NCBI RefSeq assembly: GCF_000372465.1
Contig: NZ_AQUZ01000071.1
Location: 1 to 42,384, forward strand
Length of the DNA: 42,384 nt
Source of the DNA: Kribbella catacumbae DSM 19601
Lineage (GTDB): Bacteria > Actinomycetota > Actinomycetes > Propionibacteriales > Kribbellaceae
Direction: 5' to 3'
A program made the position numbers and the translations under genes. How positions within the stretch are numbered: the stretch's first letter is position 1; every line of letters starts with the position of its first letter. Shown here in pieces: positions 23,272 through 31,328 of the stretch. Under the pieces are notes generated by a model. The model saw only the letters and a program-made list of their open reading frames with translations, searched no databases and had not been told where the DNA came from.

Positions 23272-24242
23272 TGCCCAAACTGTCCTATTTGAAGGCTCTC
23301 AACCGCGCACTGGGTGATGAACTCGAGGCCGACGAGCGAGTGTTCGTGCTCGGCGAGGACATCCGGGCCGCCGCTTCCAACCTGACTGCAGGGCTGTTCA
23401 GCCGGTTCGGTCCGGAGCGGGTGCTCGACACTCCGCTGTCGGAGCAGGCGTTCACCAACTTCGCGACCGGCGCGGCGCTGGCCGGGCTCCGGCCGGTGAT
23501 CGAGTTCCAGATCCCGTCGCTGCTCTTCCTCGTCTTCGAGCAGATCGCGAACCAGGCGCACAAGTTCTCGCTGATGTCCGGCGGCCAGTGCAAGGTGCCG
23601 GTCACGTACGTCGTACCGGGGTCGGGGTCGCGGACCGGGTGGGCCGGGCAGCACTCCGACCATCCCTACAGCCTGTTCGCGCATGTCGGGGTGAAGACGG
23701 TGGTGCCGTCGACTCCGGCGGATGCGTATGGGCTGCTGCTATCGGCGATCCGCGATGACGATCCGGTCGTGGTGTTCGCGCCGGCGGGAGCGCTCGGTTT
23801 CCGTGAGGATGTCGACTTCTCGACCTTGGCGCCGGTACCGCTCGGCGTCGGCCGGGTTGCGCGGGCCGGCTCCGACGTCACAGTTGTTGCCTTGGGCCAC
23901 CTTGTCCAGGATGCGCTCGCCGTGGCTGATGAGCTGGCCGGTGAGGCGTCGATCGAGGTGTTCGATCCGCGCACGGTCTATCCGCTCGACGTCGAGGGTC
24001 TCGCTGCGTCGGTCGCGCGGACCAGGCGGTTGGTGGTGATCGACGACTCGAATCGGACCAGCGGGTTCGCGGCCGAAGTACTGGCTGTGGCTGCTGAGCG
24101 GTTCGACTTGGCCGCGCCGCCGCGTCGGGTCACTCGACCTGACGGAGCTGTGTTGCCGTTCGCGCTGGCGCTCGATCGTGCTGTCCAGCCTGGGCGAGAC
24201 GACTTGGTCGCGGCCATCCGCGGCGTACTGGAGGAGAAGTGA
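23271..24242 (+). CDS. Thiamine-dependent dehydrogenase E1 beta subunit
   Basis: 323 residues, transketolase-like pyrimidine-binding domain (about 1-175) plus C-terminal domain (about 195-310). Family blocks are FVLGEDIRAAASNLTAGLF, DTPLSEQAFTNFATGAALAG and FDPRTVYPLDVEGL. It forms a heterotetramer with the preceding alpha subunit in characterised enzymes. A start/stop overlap of one base joins it to the alpha gene, and a 4-base GTGA overlap joins it to the first ATP-grasp-like gene. The preferred 2-oxoacid cannot be read from sequence; 4-hydroxyphenylpyruvate or 4-hydroxyphenylglyoxylate would fit the pathway. Confidence 0.85.
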   Translation: MPKLSYLKALNRALGDELEADERVFVLGEDIRAAASNLTAGLFSRFGPERVLDTPLSEQAFTNFATGAALAGLRPVIEFQIPSLLFLVFEQIANQAHKFSLMSGGQCKVPVTYVVPGSGSRTGWAGQHSDHPYSLFAHVGVKTVVPSTPADAYGLLLSAIRDDDPVVVFAPAGALGFREDVDFSTLAPVPLGVGRVARAGSDVTVVALGHLVQDALAVADELAGEASIEVFDPRTVYPLDVEGLAASVARTRRLVVIDDSNRTSGFAAEVLAVAAERFDLAAPPRRVTRPDGAVLPFALALDRAVQPGRDDLVAAIRGVLEEK

Positions 24243-25579
24243 GACCATCCGCCGCGGAGCTCTGGCCGGTGCTGCCTGAAGCTGTTCGCGAGAAGTTGCT
24301 TGCCTACGGCCACAAGTATTGGCAACAGGTCTACGACGACGTCGCGCTGCAGAACCAGAACTGGATCCCGCTCCGTTCGCCGGTCGGGACGCATGCCGGG
24401 GCCGCCGAGATGAACCGCATCACGGCTCGTGTGTCGCAGCTCGTGCTCGACACATGCCGTCGCCGGGCGCGGACCGCGGGTGAGCTGCGCGCGGTACTGG
24501 GGGTTCCGGATGACCGGATCCAGTTGATCGATGACAGCGAGCCGCTGACCGGCCGGTTGATCAACGCGATCCGCTCGGACCTGCTGCTGGAACGCGGGGT
24601 GCCGCGGATGGTCGAGTGCAACGTCGAGAGCGCGCTGGGCGGAGTACTGGACGCCGATGGCGTGATCAAGCGGTGGATGGAGGTCTACCGGGAGGAGCCG
24701 ATGTTCACCGCGATGGATGCCGCTGCTGCGCCGTCGGCGGTCGACGGCCGCTTCGACGCGATCCGGGCCGATGTCGGGCCGGGCAAGGTCACCGGGATGA
24801 TCTACACCTCGGAGGGCGGCTACCCCGGCGCGCACGATGCGGCGTACATGATCAACCGGCTGCGGCCCTTCGCCGACCGGGGCCGGGAGCTGGGGGTCGA
24901 CCTGCTCGTCTACCCGGTCGAGTGGCTCGCGCTGGACGCGGACGGTCGGCTGAAGGCCGGCGACCGGACGCTCGACGCGGTCTGGCGGATGTTCGTGCCG
25001 ACGTTCGTCAGCGACTCCGGCGGGATGGCGGCGCTGCACGCGGCGAATGCGGCCGGGACCTTCCGGATGTACCTGCCGACGGCTGTCTGGTTGTTGAGCA
25101 ACAAGACGATCTTCGCCTGGTTGTGGGATGACGTCGAACAACTGCCGGCCGAGGATGCGGAGATCGTCCGCGCGCACATCCCGCGGACGTGGATCTATCG
25201 ACCCGAGCTGCGGCAGCGGGCGATCGACGAGCGCGAACGGCTCGTGTTCAAGCCGACTGACGACTACGGCGGCCATGGCGTCTTCATCGGCCCACTCACC
25301 TCACCGGAGGACTGGCTCGCGGCGATCGACGGCGCGGAGGGCCCGCACATCATCCAGGAGCTGATCGAGGCCGACCCGCTGACGATGCAGTTCCTCAAAC
25401 CGGAGACGGGCGAGGTGGTCGAGGCCGACGTCTCGTACTGCGTGTCGACGTACCTGTTCGACCGGATCCCGGCAGGTGTCTTCACCCGCTTCTCGCCGCC
25501 CGGTGCGGGCGGGGTGGTGAACCTGACCCAAGGCGCGCTGACCGGCGGCCTGTTGCTCGTGACCATGGGGGAGAGCTGA
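24239..25579 (+). CDS. ATP-grasp-like ligase 1 (paralogue of the next gene)
   Basis: 446 residues. The nucleotide-binding signature is LVFKPTDDYGGHGVFIG with Lys338 and a Gly-rich loop, followed by HIIQELIEADP and a C-terminal segment containing FTRFSPPGAGGVVNL. This resembles ATP-grasp carboxylate-amine ligases of the glutathionylspermidine-synthase or circularly permuted type; I cannot settle which. An N-terminal region with PRMVECNVESALGG (122-135) is shared with the neighbour and may bind substrate. The start GTG overlaps the E1-beta stop by 4 bases. The predicted role is ATP-dependent amide or ester formation in the absence of NRPS modules; ATP-grasp coupling of a phenylglycine-type unit has a precedent in pheganomycin biosynthesis (PGM1). 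Confidence 0.68.
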   Translation: MRPSAAELWPVLPEAVREKLLAYGHKYWQQVYDDVALQNQNWIPLRSPVGTHAGAAEMNRITARVSQLVLDTCRRRARTAGELRAVLGVPDDRIQLIDDSEPLTGRLINAIRSDLLLERGVPRMVECNVESALGGVLDADGVIKRWMEVYREEPMFTAMDAAAAPSAVDGRFDAIRADVGPGKVTGMIYTSEGGYPGAHDAAYMINRLRPFADRGRELGVDLLVYPVEWLALDADGRLKAGDRTLDAVWRMFVPTFVSDSGGMAALHAANAAGTFRMYLPTAVWLLSNKTIFAWLWDDVEQLPAEDAEIVRAHIPRTWIYRPELRQRAIDERERLVFKPTDDYGGHGVFIGPLTSPEDWLAAIDGAEGPHIIQELIEADPLTMQFLKPETGEVVEADVSYCVSTYLFDRIPAGVFTRFSPPGAGGVVNLTQGALTGGLLLVTMGES

Positions 25580-26913
25580 TGGACCCGTTCCTCGACTACT
25601 GGGACAGGTTGCCGCAAGCAACCAAAGACCAGGTGATCGCGGCCGGCCGGGAGGACTGGAAGAAGGTCTTCAGCGGCGTGCTGACCTTCAACAGGTCCTG
25701 GCGTCCGCTCCGGCCGGTGATGATCCACCAGCGCGTGTACGACGAGCTCGGGCTGGTGATGGATCGGCTGCTGCAACTGCTCCTGGAGACCGGGATGCGG
25801 CGGGCCAGGACGGCCGGCGAGCTCCGCAAGCTGCTCGGCACGCCGGACGGGCTGATCGAGTACCTCGACGACGACGAAGTACTCGGCGAGCAGCTGATCC
25901 AGTCGGGCAGGCCGGACATCCTGATCAGCGGCGGCGTACCGAAGTTCGTCGAGTTCAACATCGGCAGCGAGGCCGGTTGCGTCTGGGACACCGAACGCGT
26001 CTCGACCCGCTTCCTGACGATGTTCGCCGACCACAAGATCCCGGTGCGGGTCGACGCGCCACCGTCGCCGGTCGACGGCCGCTACCGGGCGATCATCGAC
26101 CTGCTCGGGTTGCAGCCAGGGGACCGGCTGACGACCGTACTGCGGACCGAGGGCGAGTACCCGGGCAGCGACAACATCGCCGCCATCGTGCGTTCGCTGG
26201 ACTCGTTCGTCGAGCGCGGCGCGGCGATGGGGATCGATGGCGACGTCGCGCCGCTGCTCTGGCTCGATGCGGACGAGAACGGTGAGCTGGTCAACCAGGG
26301 CAGGCGGGTGGATGCCGTCTTCCGGTTGTTCGTCTGCACCGACATGCCGCAGATCCCTGGCCAGGCGGCGCTCAAGGCCGCGGTCGAGTCGGGCAGGACC
26401 AAGCTCTTCACCTCGTCGGCGAGCTGGCTGCTGGCGAACAAGCTCGTGCTCGCCTGGCTGTGGGAGGACCTCGAGCTGCTGTCGCCCGAGGATCAGGAGC
26501 TCGTGCGTCAGCACGTCCCGTGGAGTCGGCTGGTGACCGCCTCGATGCTGGACGACGCCCTCGCGCGGCGGGCCTCGCTGGTGCTCAAGCCGGCTGACGA
26601 GTACGGCGGTGCCGGCGTACTGGTTGGGCATGAGACCGACCCAGAGGCTTGGCGGGAAGGGCTGGAGGAGGCCGTTCGGCGGGGCGGGTTCCTGTTGCAG
26701 GACTACGTGCGGCCGGATCGGCTGTCGATGGACTTCGTCAACATCGAGACCGGCGACCAGCTGGCCGCTGAGGTGCCGTACTCAGTCGGGCCGTACACAT
26801 TCGGGCGGAAGACCTTCGGGTGCTTCCTGCGGGTTGGTTGCCATGAGCAAGGTGAGGTGCTGAACCTCAAGCGGGCTATCCATGTCACCGGTCCGCTGTT
26901 GGTGACTGACTGA
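25579..26913 (+). CDS. ATP-grasp-like ligase 2 (paralogue of the previous gene)
   Basis: 444 residues, co-linear with ligase 1: VPKFVEFNIGSEAGC matches PRMVECNVESALGG, LVLKPADEYGGAGVLVG (Lys337) matches the first protein's ATP loop, and FLLQDYVRPDRLSMDF matches HIIQELIEADPLTMQF. The first 90 residues also align (ARRIP-like and RARTAGELRKLLG versus RARTAGELRAVLG). They must derive from one duplication, but the sequences have diverged widely, so different substrates are expected. The ATG overlaps the preceding stop by one base. It is the last gene of the operon; a convergent methyltransferase gene ends 2 bases away, leaving no room for a separate terminator. Confidence 0.68.
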   Translation: MDPFLDYWDRLPQATKDQVIAAGREDWKKVFSGVLTFNRSWRPLRPVMIHQRVYDELGLVMDRLLQLLLETGMRRARTAGELRKLLGTPDGLIEYLDDDEVLGEQLIQSGRPDILISGGVPKFVEFNIGSEAGCVWDTERVSTRFLTMFADHKIPVRVDAPPSPVDGRYRAIIDLLGLQPGDRLTTVLRTEGEYPGSDNIAAIVRSLDSFVERGAAMGIDGDVAPLLWLDADENGELVNQGRRVDAVFRLFVCTDMPQIPGQAALKAAVESGRTKLFTSSASWLLANKLVLAWLWEDLELLSPEDQELVRQHVPWSRLVTASMLDDALARRASLVLKPADEYGGAGVLVGHETDPEAWREGLEEAVRRGGFLLQDYVRPDRLSMDFVNIETGDQLAAEVPYSVGPYTFGRKTFGCFLRVGCHEQGEVLNLKRAIHVTGPLLVTD

Positions 26914-26915
26914 TG

Positions 26916-27977
26916 TCAGCACAGCCGCTGGTACTCCACTGCTCGCGGTCCGGCCGCGGGGACGTGGATGGCTGTCCGGGTCAGCCCGGCGGCCGCGGCG
27001 GCGGCGTCGTACTCGGCGAGGGTGCGCTCGCGACCGTGGCCGAGGACGAGCATCAGCAGGTCCATCGAGTGGAAGACGGCCGGGACGGTGTCGGACGCTT
27101 CGAGCACGAAAACGGATCCGCCTGGTACCAGTGCTTGCTCGCAGCGGCGGAGGGCGTCGATCGCTTGCTCGTCCTCGAAGGAATGCAGGAGATACCGCAG
27201 GATGAAGGCGTCGGCCCGCGGGAGCTCCAGCTCGAACAGGTTGCCGCCGATCACGTCACACTTGAGGTTGGCGTCCCTGAACCGCTCCTCAGCCGCCGTG
27301 ACACTGGCCGGCAACTCGACCAGCGTTGCCTTGAGGTCCGGATAGACGTTGAGCAACGCGATGAGCTGCGCGCCCGTACCACCACCGATGTCGACGACCT
27401 GCCCGAACCGCCCCCAATCCAAGGCGTTCGCGAGGGCGGGCCCTTCCTGGTCGGCGCGCACCCCCATCAGTTCGTCGTACGACGCGGCAGCCTCTGGGCT
27501 GAGACTCGTCTTGTTGCCAACAGCAACAGGCCCACCAGCCCGGACAGTCCCCAGCAACCCAAAGAACGCCCGATCCATATGCCCGCCGAACCCGTCGAGA
27601 TCCAGCCACCGCCGAGCACTACCAGGCGCATCGTCCAGCAACCACCGCGCAGCTTCCCCAAGGGCAAAGCGAGTCTGGGCCCCCTCGCCCCGGGCGACGC
27701 TTGCCTGGCCTCGTGCGCCTTCCCCTCGCCCCTCGTCGCTCGCGGCCTCGAAGAGGCCGCGAGCGACGAGGTAGTTCATGAGGCGGGCGAGGGCGTGGGG
27801 GTCTGCCGCTGCCTTGTCGGCGAGCGCCTTTGCGGTGAGGGTGCCGGCGGCGAGGTGGTCCGCGAGGCGGAGTGTGGCGGCGACTCGGATGGCCATCGGC
27901 ATGATCAGGTCGCTCATCGCCGCCAGCTCGGCTGGGCCGGGCGGGCGAGAGGACTGGCCGTCCTTTGGCTGGGTCAT
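26916..27977 (-). CDS. SAM-dependent O-methyltransferase with a repetitive insert
   Basis: 353 residues, Methyltransf_2 (acetylserotonin/hydroxyneurosporene O-methyltransferase) type. An N-terminal winged-helix dimerisation region (about 15-110) precedes the SAM-binding motif VVDIGGGTGAQL (194-205), then FILRYLLHSFEDEQA and a catalytic-base region. Methylation of a phenol or hydroxyl on the product is likely. Residues about 80-103 (SDEGRGEGARGQ, then ASVARGEGAQ) form a Gly/Arg/Glu-rich stretch not expected in the family. The DNA beside it is a perfect 19-bp inverted repeat (27732-27772), so an in-frame insertion is likely. The start overlaps the stop of the exporter gene transcribed before it by 4 bases. 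Confidence 0.82.
   Translation of the reverse strand: MTQPKDGQSSRPPGPAELAAMSDLIMPMAIRVAATLRLADHLAAGTLTAKALADKAAADPHALARLMNYLVARGLFEAASDEGRGEGARGQASVARGEGAQTRFALGEAARWLLDDAPGSARRWLDLDGFGGHMDRAFFGLLGTVRAGGPVAVGNKTSLSPEAAASYDELMGVRADQEGPALANALDWGRFGQVVDIGGGTGAQLIALLNVYPDLKATLVELPASVTAAEERFRDANLKCDVIGGNLFELELPRADAFILRYLLHSFEDEQAIDALRRCEQALVPGGSVFVLEASDTVPAVFHSMDLLMLVLGHGRERTLAEYDAAAAAAGLTRTAIHVPAAGPRAVEYQRLC
27732..27772. repeat. Perfect 19-bp inverted repeat inside the methyltransferase gene
   Basis: CCTCGTCGCTCGCGGCCTC (27732-27750) and its exact complement (27754-27772) flank GAA. The RNA of either strand would fold into a very stable hairpin with a three-base loop. It encodes LVARGLFEAASDEG of the methyltransferase and borders the repetitive insert. 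Confidence 0.75.
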
Positions 27978-29221
27978 CCGGGGTCTCCTGTTGGTTGCGC
28001 GGTCACCGCGGGTTCTGAGGTGCTGCGGCGGTATCTGAGCAGCGGGATCAGGGTCAGCGTGAGCAGTACCAGGCTGCCGACGAGGATGGTCGGCCTCAGC
28101 CCGACGCTTGCTGCCGCGACGCCGGCCAGGGCGCTGCCGATGGGGATGCCGGAGACCGCCACCGCGGCGACCACCCCGAACACCCGGGTCTGCAGCTCGA
28201 CCGGGATCCGCTCGTACAGCACCGCGCCGACGACCGGATTCACACTGGCCATTCCAAACCCGGCCAGAAAGGTCACCGCGAGCACGATCAGCAGACTGTC
28301 ACTCAACCCGAGCACCAGAATTCTCGGCGCCCCACCGATCACCGCGCCGATGAAAAAGGAAAGCATCTGCGGGAGTTTGGTCGCAAAGATCGTGAAGACC
28401 ACATTCCCGGCCAGCGAACCGGCTGCGAAAACACCCAGGATGATCCCCAGTCGAGTCGGCGACCCGAATTCTTCCTGGACCCACAACGGGAGCAACACGG
28501 TACTCGCCGCCTGCTGGAAGAAATTCAGCAGGAACAGCATAGAGATCATCCCGAGCAGCAATTTGTCGGCCCGCAGAAACGCGAACCCGCCACGCAGCGC
28601 CTGCAGGTACGGCTCCTTGGCCGGCGCGACCTCATCCGGCTCCGGTGCCGGCCGGACCAGCGCCCACACCAGCACTGCCGCGACCGCGAACGTCCCCGCG
28701 TCCAGCCAGATGGTTTGCCGTGGCCCGATGGTCGCCACCAGGATGCCCGCGAGCGGCGCGCCGATCAGCCCCGCAGTACGGTTCATCGCCTCATATGCGC
28801 TGGTCACGCGGATCATCGGGATCCCCGACTCCGCTGTCACCGGCCTCAGCAAGACGTGCTTGACCCTGTCCCCGACGCCCCGCATGCCGCCGCTGACAGC
28901 GATCAGCAAGCAGAGCTGCCAGAACCCGAAGTCGGGTGTGGCAGCCACCACCGCCATCGCCACCGTGGAGCCCAGATCGCAGAAGATCGACGTCCGGCGC
29001 ATGCCGAACCGGTCCGCGATCGGCGCCGCGAGCACGCTGGTCATCAGGTACGGAATCATTTCTGCGGCCGCCACCAGCCCCATCTTCGCCGGACTCCCCG
29101 TGCTGATCAGTACCAGCCACGGAATGGCGACCACGGAAAAGCGGCTGCCGAACGCCGAGAAGACATCGGCGGTGAGCAATGCATAAAGCCCGACCCGCCG
29201 TCTCGAGGTCTTCTCCGTCAT
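27974..29221 (-). CDS. MFS exporter 1
   Basis: 415-residue integral membrane protein with about 12 hydrophobic segments, of the major facilitator drug-efflux type (MFS_3, EntS-like). The cytoplasmic loop IADRFGMRRTSIFCDLGS after segment 2 carries the usual GxxxDRxGRR-like motif, and the central loop (about 205-235, PEPDEVAPAKEPYLQ) separates the two halves. ATG 29221 was chosen because GGGGGAAAGA directly precedes it; a GTG four codons earlier has no ribosome site. It is co-transcribed with the methyltransferase and diverges from the P450 gene. Export of, and self-protection from, the cluster product is the likely role. Confidence 0.85.
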   Translation of the reverse strand: MTEKTSRRRVGLYALLTADVFSAFGSRFSVVAIPWLVLISTGSPAKMGLVAAAEMIPYLMTSVLAAPIADRFGMRRTSIFCDLGSTVAMAVVAATPDFGFWQLCLLIAVSGGMRGVGDRVKHVLLRPVTAESGIPMIRVTSAYEAMNRTAGLIGAPLAGILVATIGPRQTIWLDAGTFAVAAVLVWALVRPAPEPDEVAPAKEPYLQALRGGFAFLRADKLLLGMISMLFLLNFFQQAASTVLLPLWVQEEFGSPTRLGIILGVFAAGSLAGNVVFTIFATKLPQMLSFFIGAVIGGAPRILVLGLSDSLLIVLAVTFLAGFGMASVNPVVGAVLYERIPVELQTRVFGVVAAVAVSGIPIGSALAGVAAASVGLRPTILVGSLVLLTLTLIPLLRYRRSTSEPAVTAQPTGDPG

Positions 29222-29379
29222 TCTTTCCCCCACGCTCGTCGCGACCGCCCCCGGCAGTCACAGTACGGCACTCATCAGCCTTCAGTAAGTACTCCGCGGA
29301 GCGGGTTTTGCGGAATGGAAAGCAACCAGAGAATGCGCTTCACCATGCCCGGAAATCGGGCCGAAGCAAGGGGGAGAAT
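29222..29379. promoter_or_regulatory. Divergent promoter region between exporter and P450
   Basis: 158 bases between opposite starts, somewhat A/T-richer than the flanks. AGTAAGTACT (29284-29293) is a near-palindrome in the middle. Ribosome sites for both genes lie at the edges (GGGGGAAAG minus, AGGGGGAG plus). Core promoter boxes cannot be assigned safely. Confidence 0.4.
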
Positions 29380-30588
29380 GTGCTCGGTACCACTGGGGAC
29401 GACCTCGTCAAGGCGTTGGCGACCAGCGGGGGCAACCTCGATCCGTACCCGCTCTACGCCCAGCTGCACCGGCTGGGCGAGGTCACTGCACTGACCGGAC
29501 TGCCGTACGCCGCGGCCGTCTACAGCTACCGGGCCGTCGACGAGATCATGCGGGACTCCTCCTTCGAGGTGCACGACGCGCTCCGGCTGGAGCCGGTGAC
29601 GCCGGACTGGCGGGACCACCCGGTGCTCGTGACGTTGATGAACTCGATGATGTTCAGCAACGGCGACCGGCACGCGCGGATGCGGGGCCTGTTCCGCAAG
29701 GTGTTCACACCTCGGCGCGTGCAGGCGATGGAGCCCGAGATCGTCAAGATCACGGCCGAGCTGCTGGATCGTGTCGCCGGCCTCGGCGCGGACGGTTCTG
29801 AGGTGGACTACATGGCCGAGTTCGCCTACCTGCTGCCCGCGAGAGTGGTCGGCCGCCTACTCGGGCTGCCCGACGAGGACATCAGCTGGTTCCGCTCGCA
29901 GGTCGACCTGATCAACGACTGGCTCGACTTCCGCCGCAAGGGATCCGACGTACTCGCCGCGGCGGACCAGGCTGCAGCCGAGATCACGGAGTACTACCTC
30001 GAGCTGATCACCCAGCGCCGCAAGGATCCGCGGGCCGACCTGATCAGCGATCTCACCCAGGCAAACGACCTTAGTGATCTGGAGCTGGCCGGCAACCTGC
30101 TGGTGCTCTTCAACGCCAGCTTCAGCACCACGATCCATCTGTTCGGCAACGCCCTGCCGCTGCTGCTCGCGCGCCCGGAGATCCGGAGTACGCCGGAGCT
30201 GATGCCGGCGTACGTCGAGGAGGTGCTGCGCTACGACACCCCCGCGCACGTGTTCATCCGGGTGGCGAGCACCGACACGGAGCTCCTCGGCGTACCGCTG
30301 AAGGAGGGGCAGCTGGTCGCAGTACTGACTGGAGCGGCCAACCGGGATCCGAAGCGGTTCGCTGAGCCGGACCGGTTCGATCCGGCGCGGGTGGACAACC
30401 AACCGATCAGCTTCGGGGCCGGGGCTCACTTCTGTCTCGGCGCCGCGTTGGCGCGGACGGAGGCGCAGCTGGCGCTGCCGATGGTGCTTGAGCACTTCCC
30501 GGAGCTCGCGCTCGGCAGCGAGCCGGTGCGGACGGACCAGCTCATCCTCCGCGGCTACAAGTCGCTGCCGATCGTGGTCGGGAGGTAA
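29380..30588 (+). CDS. Cytochrome P450 with unusual I-helix
   Basis: 402-residue bacterial class I P450. The haem-binding loop is ISFGAGAHFCLGAALAR with Cys352 as thiolate ligand, and the K-helix ExxR is Glu281-Val-Leu-Arg284. The I-helix, normally AGxET or AGxDT, reads LFNASFSTT (243-251): the acidic residue used for proton delivery is Ser249, and Gly is also replaced. Such changes occur in P450s with atypical chemistry, for example ring coupling or carrier-bound substrates. The GTG at 29380 follows AGGGGGAG and gives the standard length; the frame runs further upstream into the promoter. No ferredoxin gene is nearby. Confidence 0.87.
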   Translation: MLGTTGDDLVKALATSGGNLDPYPLYAQLHRLGEVTALTGLPYAAAVYSYRAVDEIMRDSSFEVHDALRLEPVTPDWRDHPVLVTLMNSMMFSNGDRHARMRGLFRKVFTPRRVQAMEPEIVKITAELLDRVAGLGADGSEVDYMAEFAYLLPARVVGRLLGLPDEDISWFRSQVDLINDWLDFRRKGSDVLAAADQAAAEITEYYLELITQRRKDPRADLISDLTQANDLSDLELAGNLLVLFNASFSTTIHLFGNALPLLLARPEIRSTPELMPAYVEEVLRYDTPAHVFIRVASTDTELLGVPLKEGQLVAVLTGAANRDPKRFAEPDRFDPARVDNQPISFGAGAHFCLGAALARTEAQLALPMVLEHFPELALGSEPVRTDQLILRGYKSLPIVVGR

Positions 30589-30628
30589 ACACAGAGCAAC
30601 CATTGAAGAGCGCACCCGACCCTGAATT

Positions 30629-30652
30629 CAGTGGCATTTCTGAAAACCACTG
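30629..30652. terminator. Short hairpin between convergent P450 and SGNH genes
   Basis: CAGTGG (30629-30634) pairs with CCACTG (30647-30652) around CATTTCTGAAAA, with TT after the stem. A weak bidirectional terminator. The left arm is part of GAATTCAGTGG, which recurs at 30681-30691 in the end of the SGNH gene. Confidence 0.4.
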
Positions 30653-30653
30653 T

Positions 30654-31328
30654 TTACGGTTCCCTATGCCCAAATCCGGCGAATTCAGTGGATAGTCGTC
30701 GGCCGGTTTCGGCTGCGGCCACCGCGTCACTTCGGGCGGTGCCGTGACGGCCGTCGGGCGAGTAAAGCGTGGGGTCCGTGGAAAGGGGATGATCCGTCAG
30801 ATGCACGTGGATTGTTCCTAGGCGATCTGCGAGCGCCCGCGTGCGTTCCGCCAGCAGCGCCATCCGCTGGCGGAGGCCAGGCCGGAGCCAGTCGGCGACC
30901 GCGGGGGAGTAGGAGACGTTGAACATGCCCAGGGTGATCACGTCGGCGCCGGCCGACTGGAGGGCCGTGATCATCGCGCTCAGCTCGGTGTCGACCTTGT
31001 CCGGGTTGTAGCGGGCGCTGAAGGCGTCGTTGCCGCCGCCGACGACCAGCGCCAGGTCGGGCTTGAAGGCGAGCGCGGGAGCCAGCTGGGTCGCGCGGAT
31101 CTCGTGCGCGCGCAGACCGCTGACACCCAGGTTCAGGTAGTCGGGGACCTGTAGCTCAGCCGCCAGCCGGTCCGCCCACTGCAGCTCGGAGTACCCGGGC
31201 ACAGGCGAGCAGAGACCCTCAGCCACGCTGTCACCCAGCACTACGAACCGCCGCCACGGGTGGCCCGCCAACAGCTTCCGAGCCTCCCCCTCCGCCAGGC
31301 AGTACTCGTCGGTCGCCTCAGTGAGCAT
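30654..31328 (-). CDS. Intracellular SGNH/GDSL hydrolase
   Basis: 224 residues without a signal peptide. Block I is VVLGDSVAEG with nucleophile Ser34, block III is GGGND, and DGRHGTARSD supplies the Asp-x-x-His pair of block V. These enzymes cleave esters or thioesters. The gene overlaps the preceding ligase gene by 11 bases on the same strand, so the two form a pair: one activates an acid, the other may hydrolyse an ester or thioester, perhaps for release or proofreading. Substrate unknown. Confidence 0.82.
   Translation of the reverse strand: MLTEATDEYCLAEGEARKLLAGHPWRRFVVLGDSVAEGLCSPVPGYSELQWADRLAAELQVPDYLNLGVSGLRAHEIRATQLAPALAFKPDLALVVGGGNDAFSARYNPDKVDTELSAMITALQSAGADVITLGMFNVSYSPAVADWLRPGLRQRMALLAERTRALADRLGTIHVHLTDHPLSTDPTLYSPDGRHGTARSDAVAAAETGRRLSTEFAGFGHREP

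Noticed and set aside
26913..29186. 757-codon plus-strand open frame over the methyltransferase and exporter genes
   Set aside because: Low-complexity Ser/Arg/Ala/Pro translation; the opposite strand encodes clear methyltransferase and MFS proteins.
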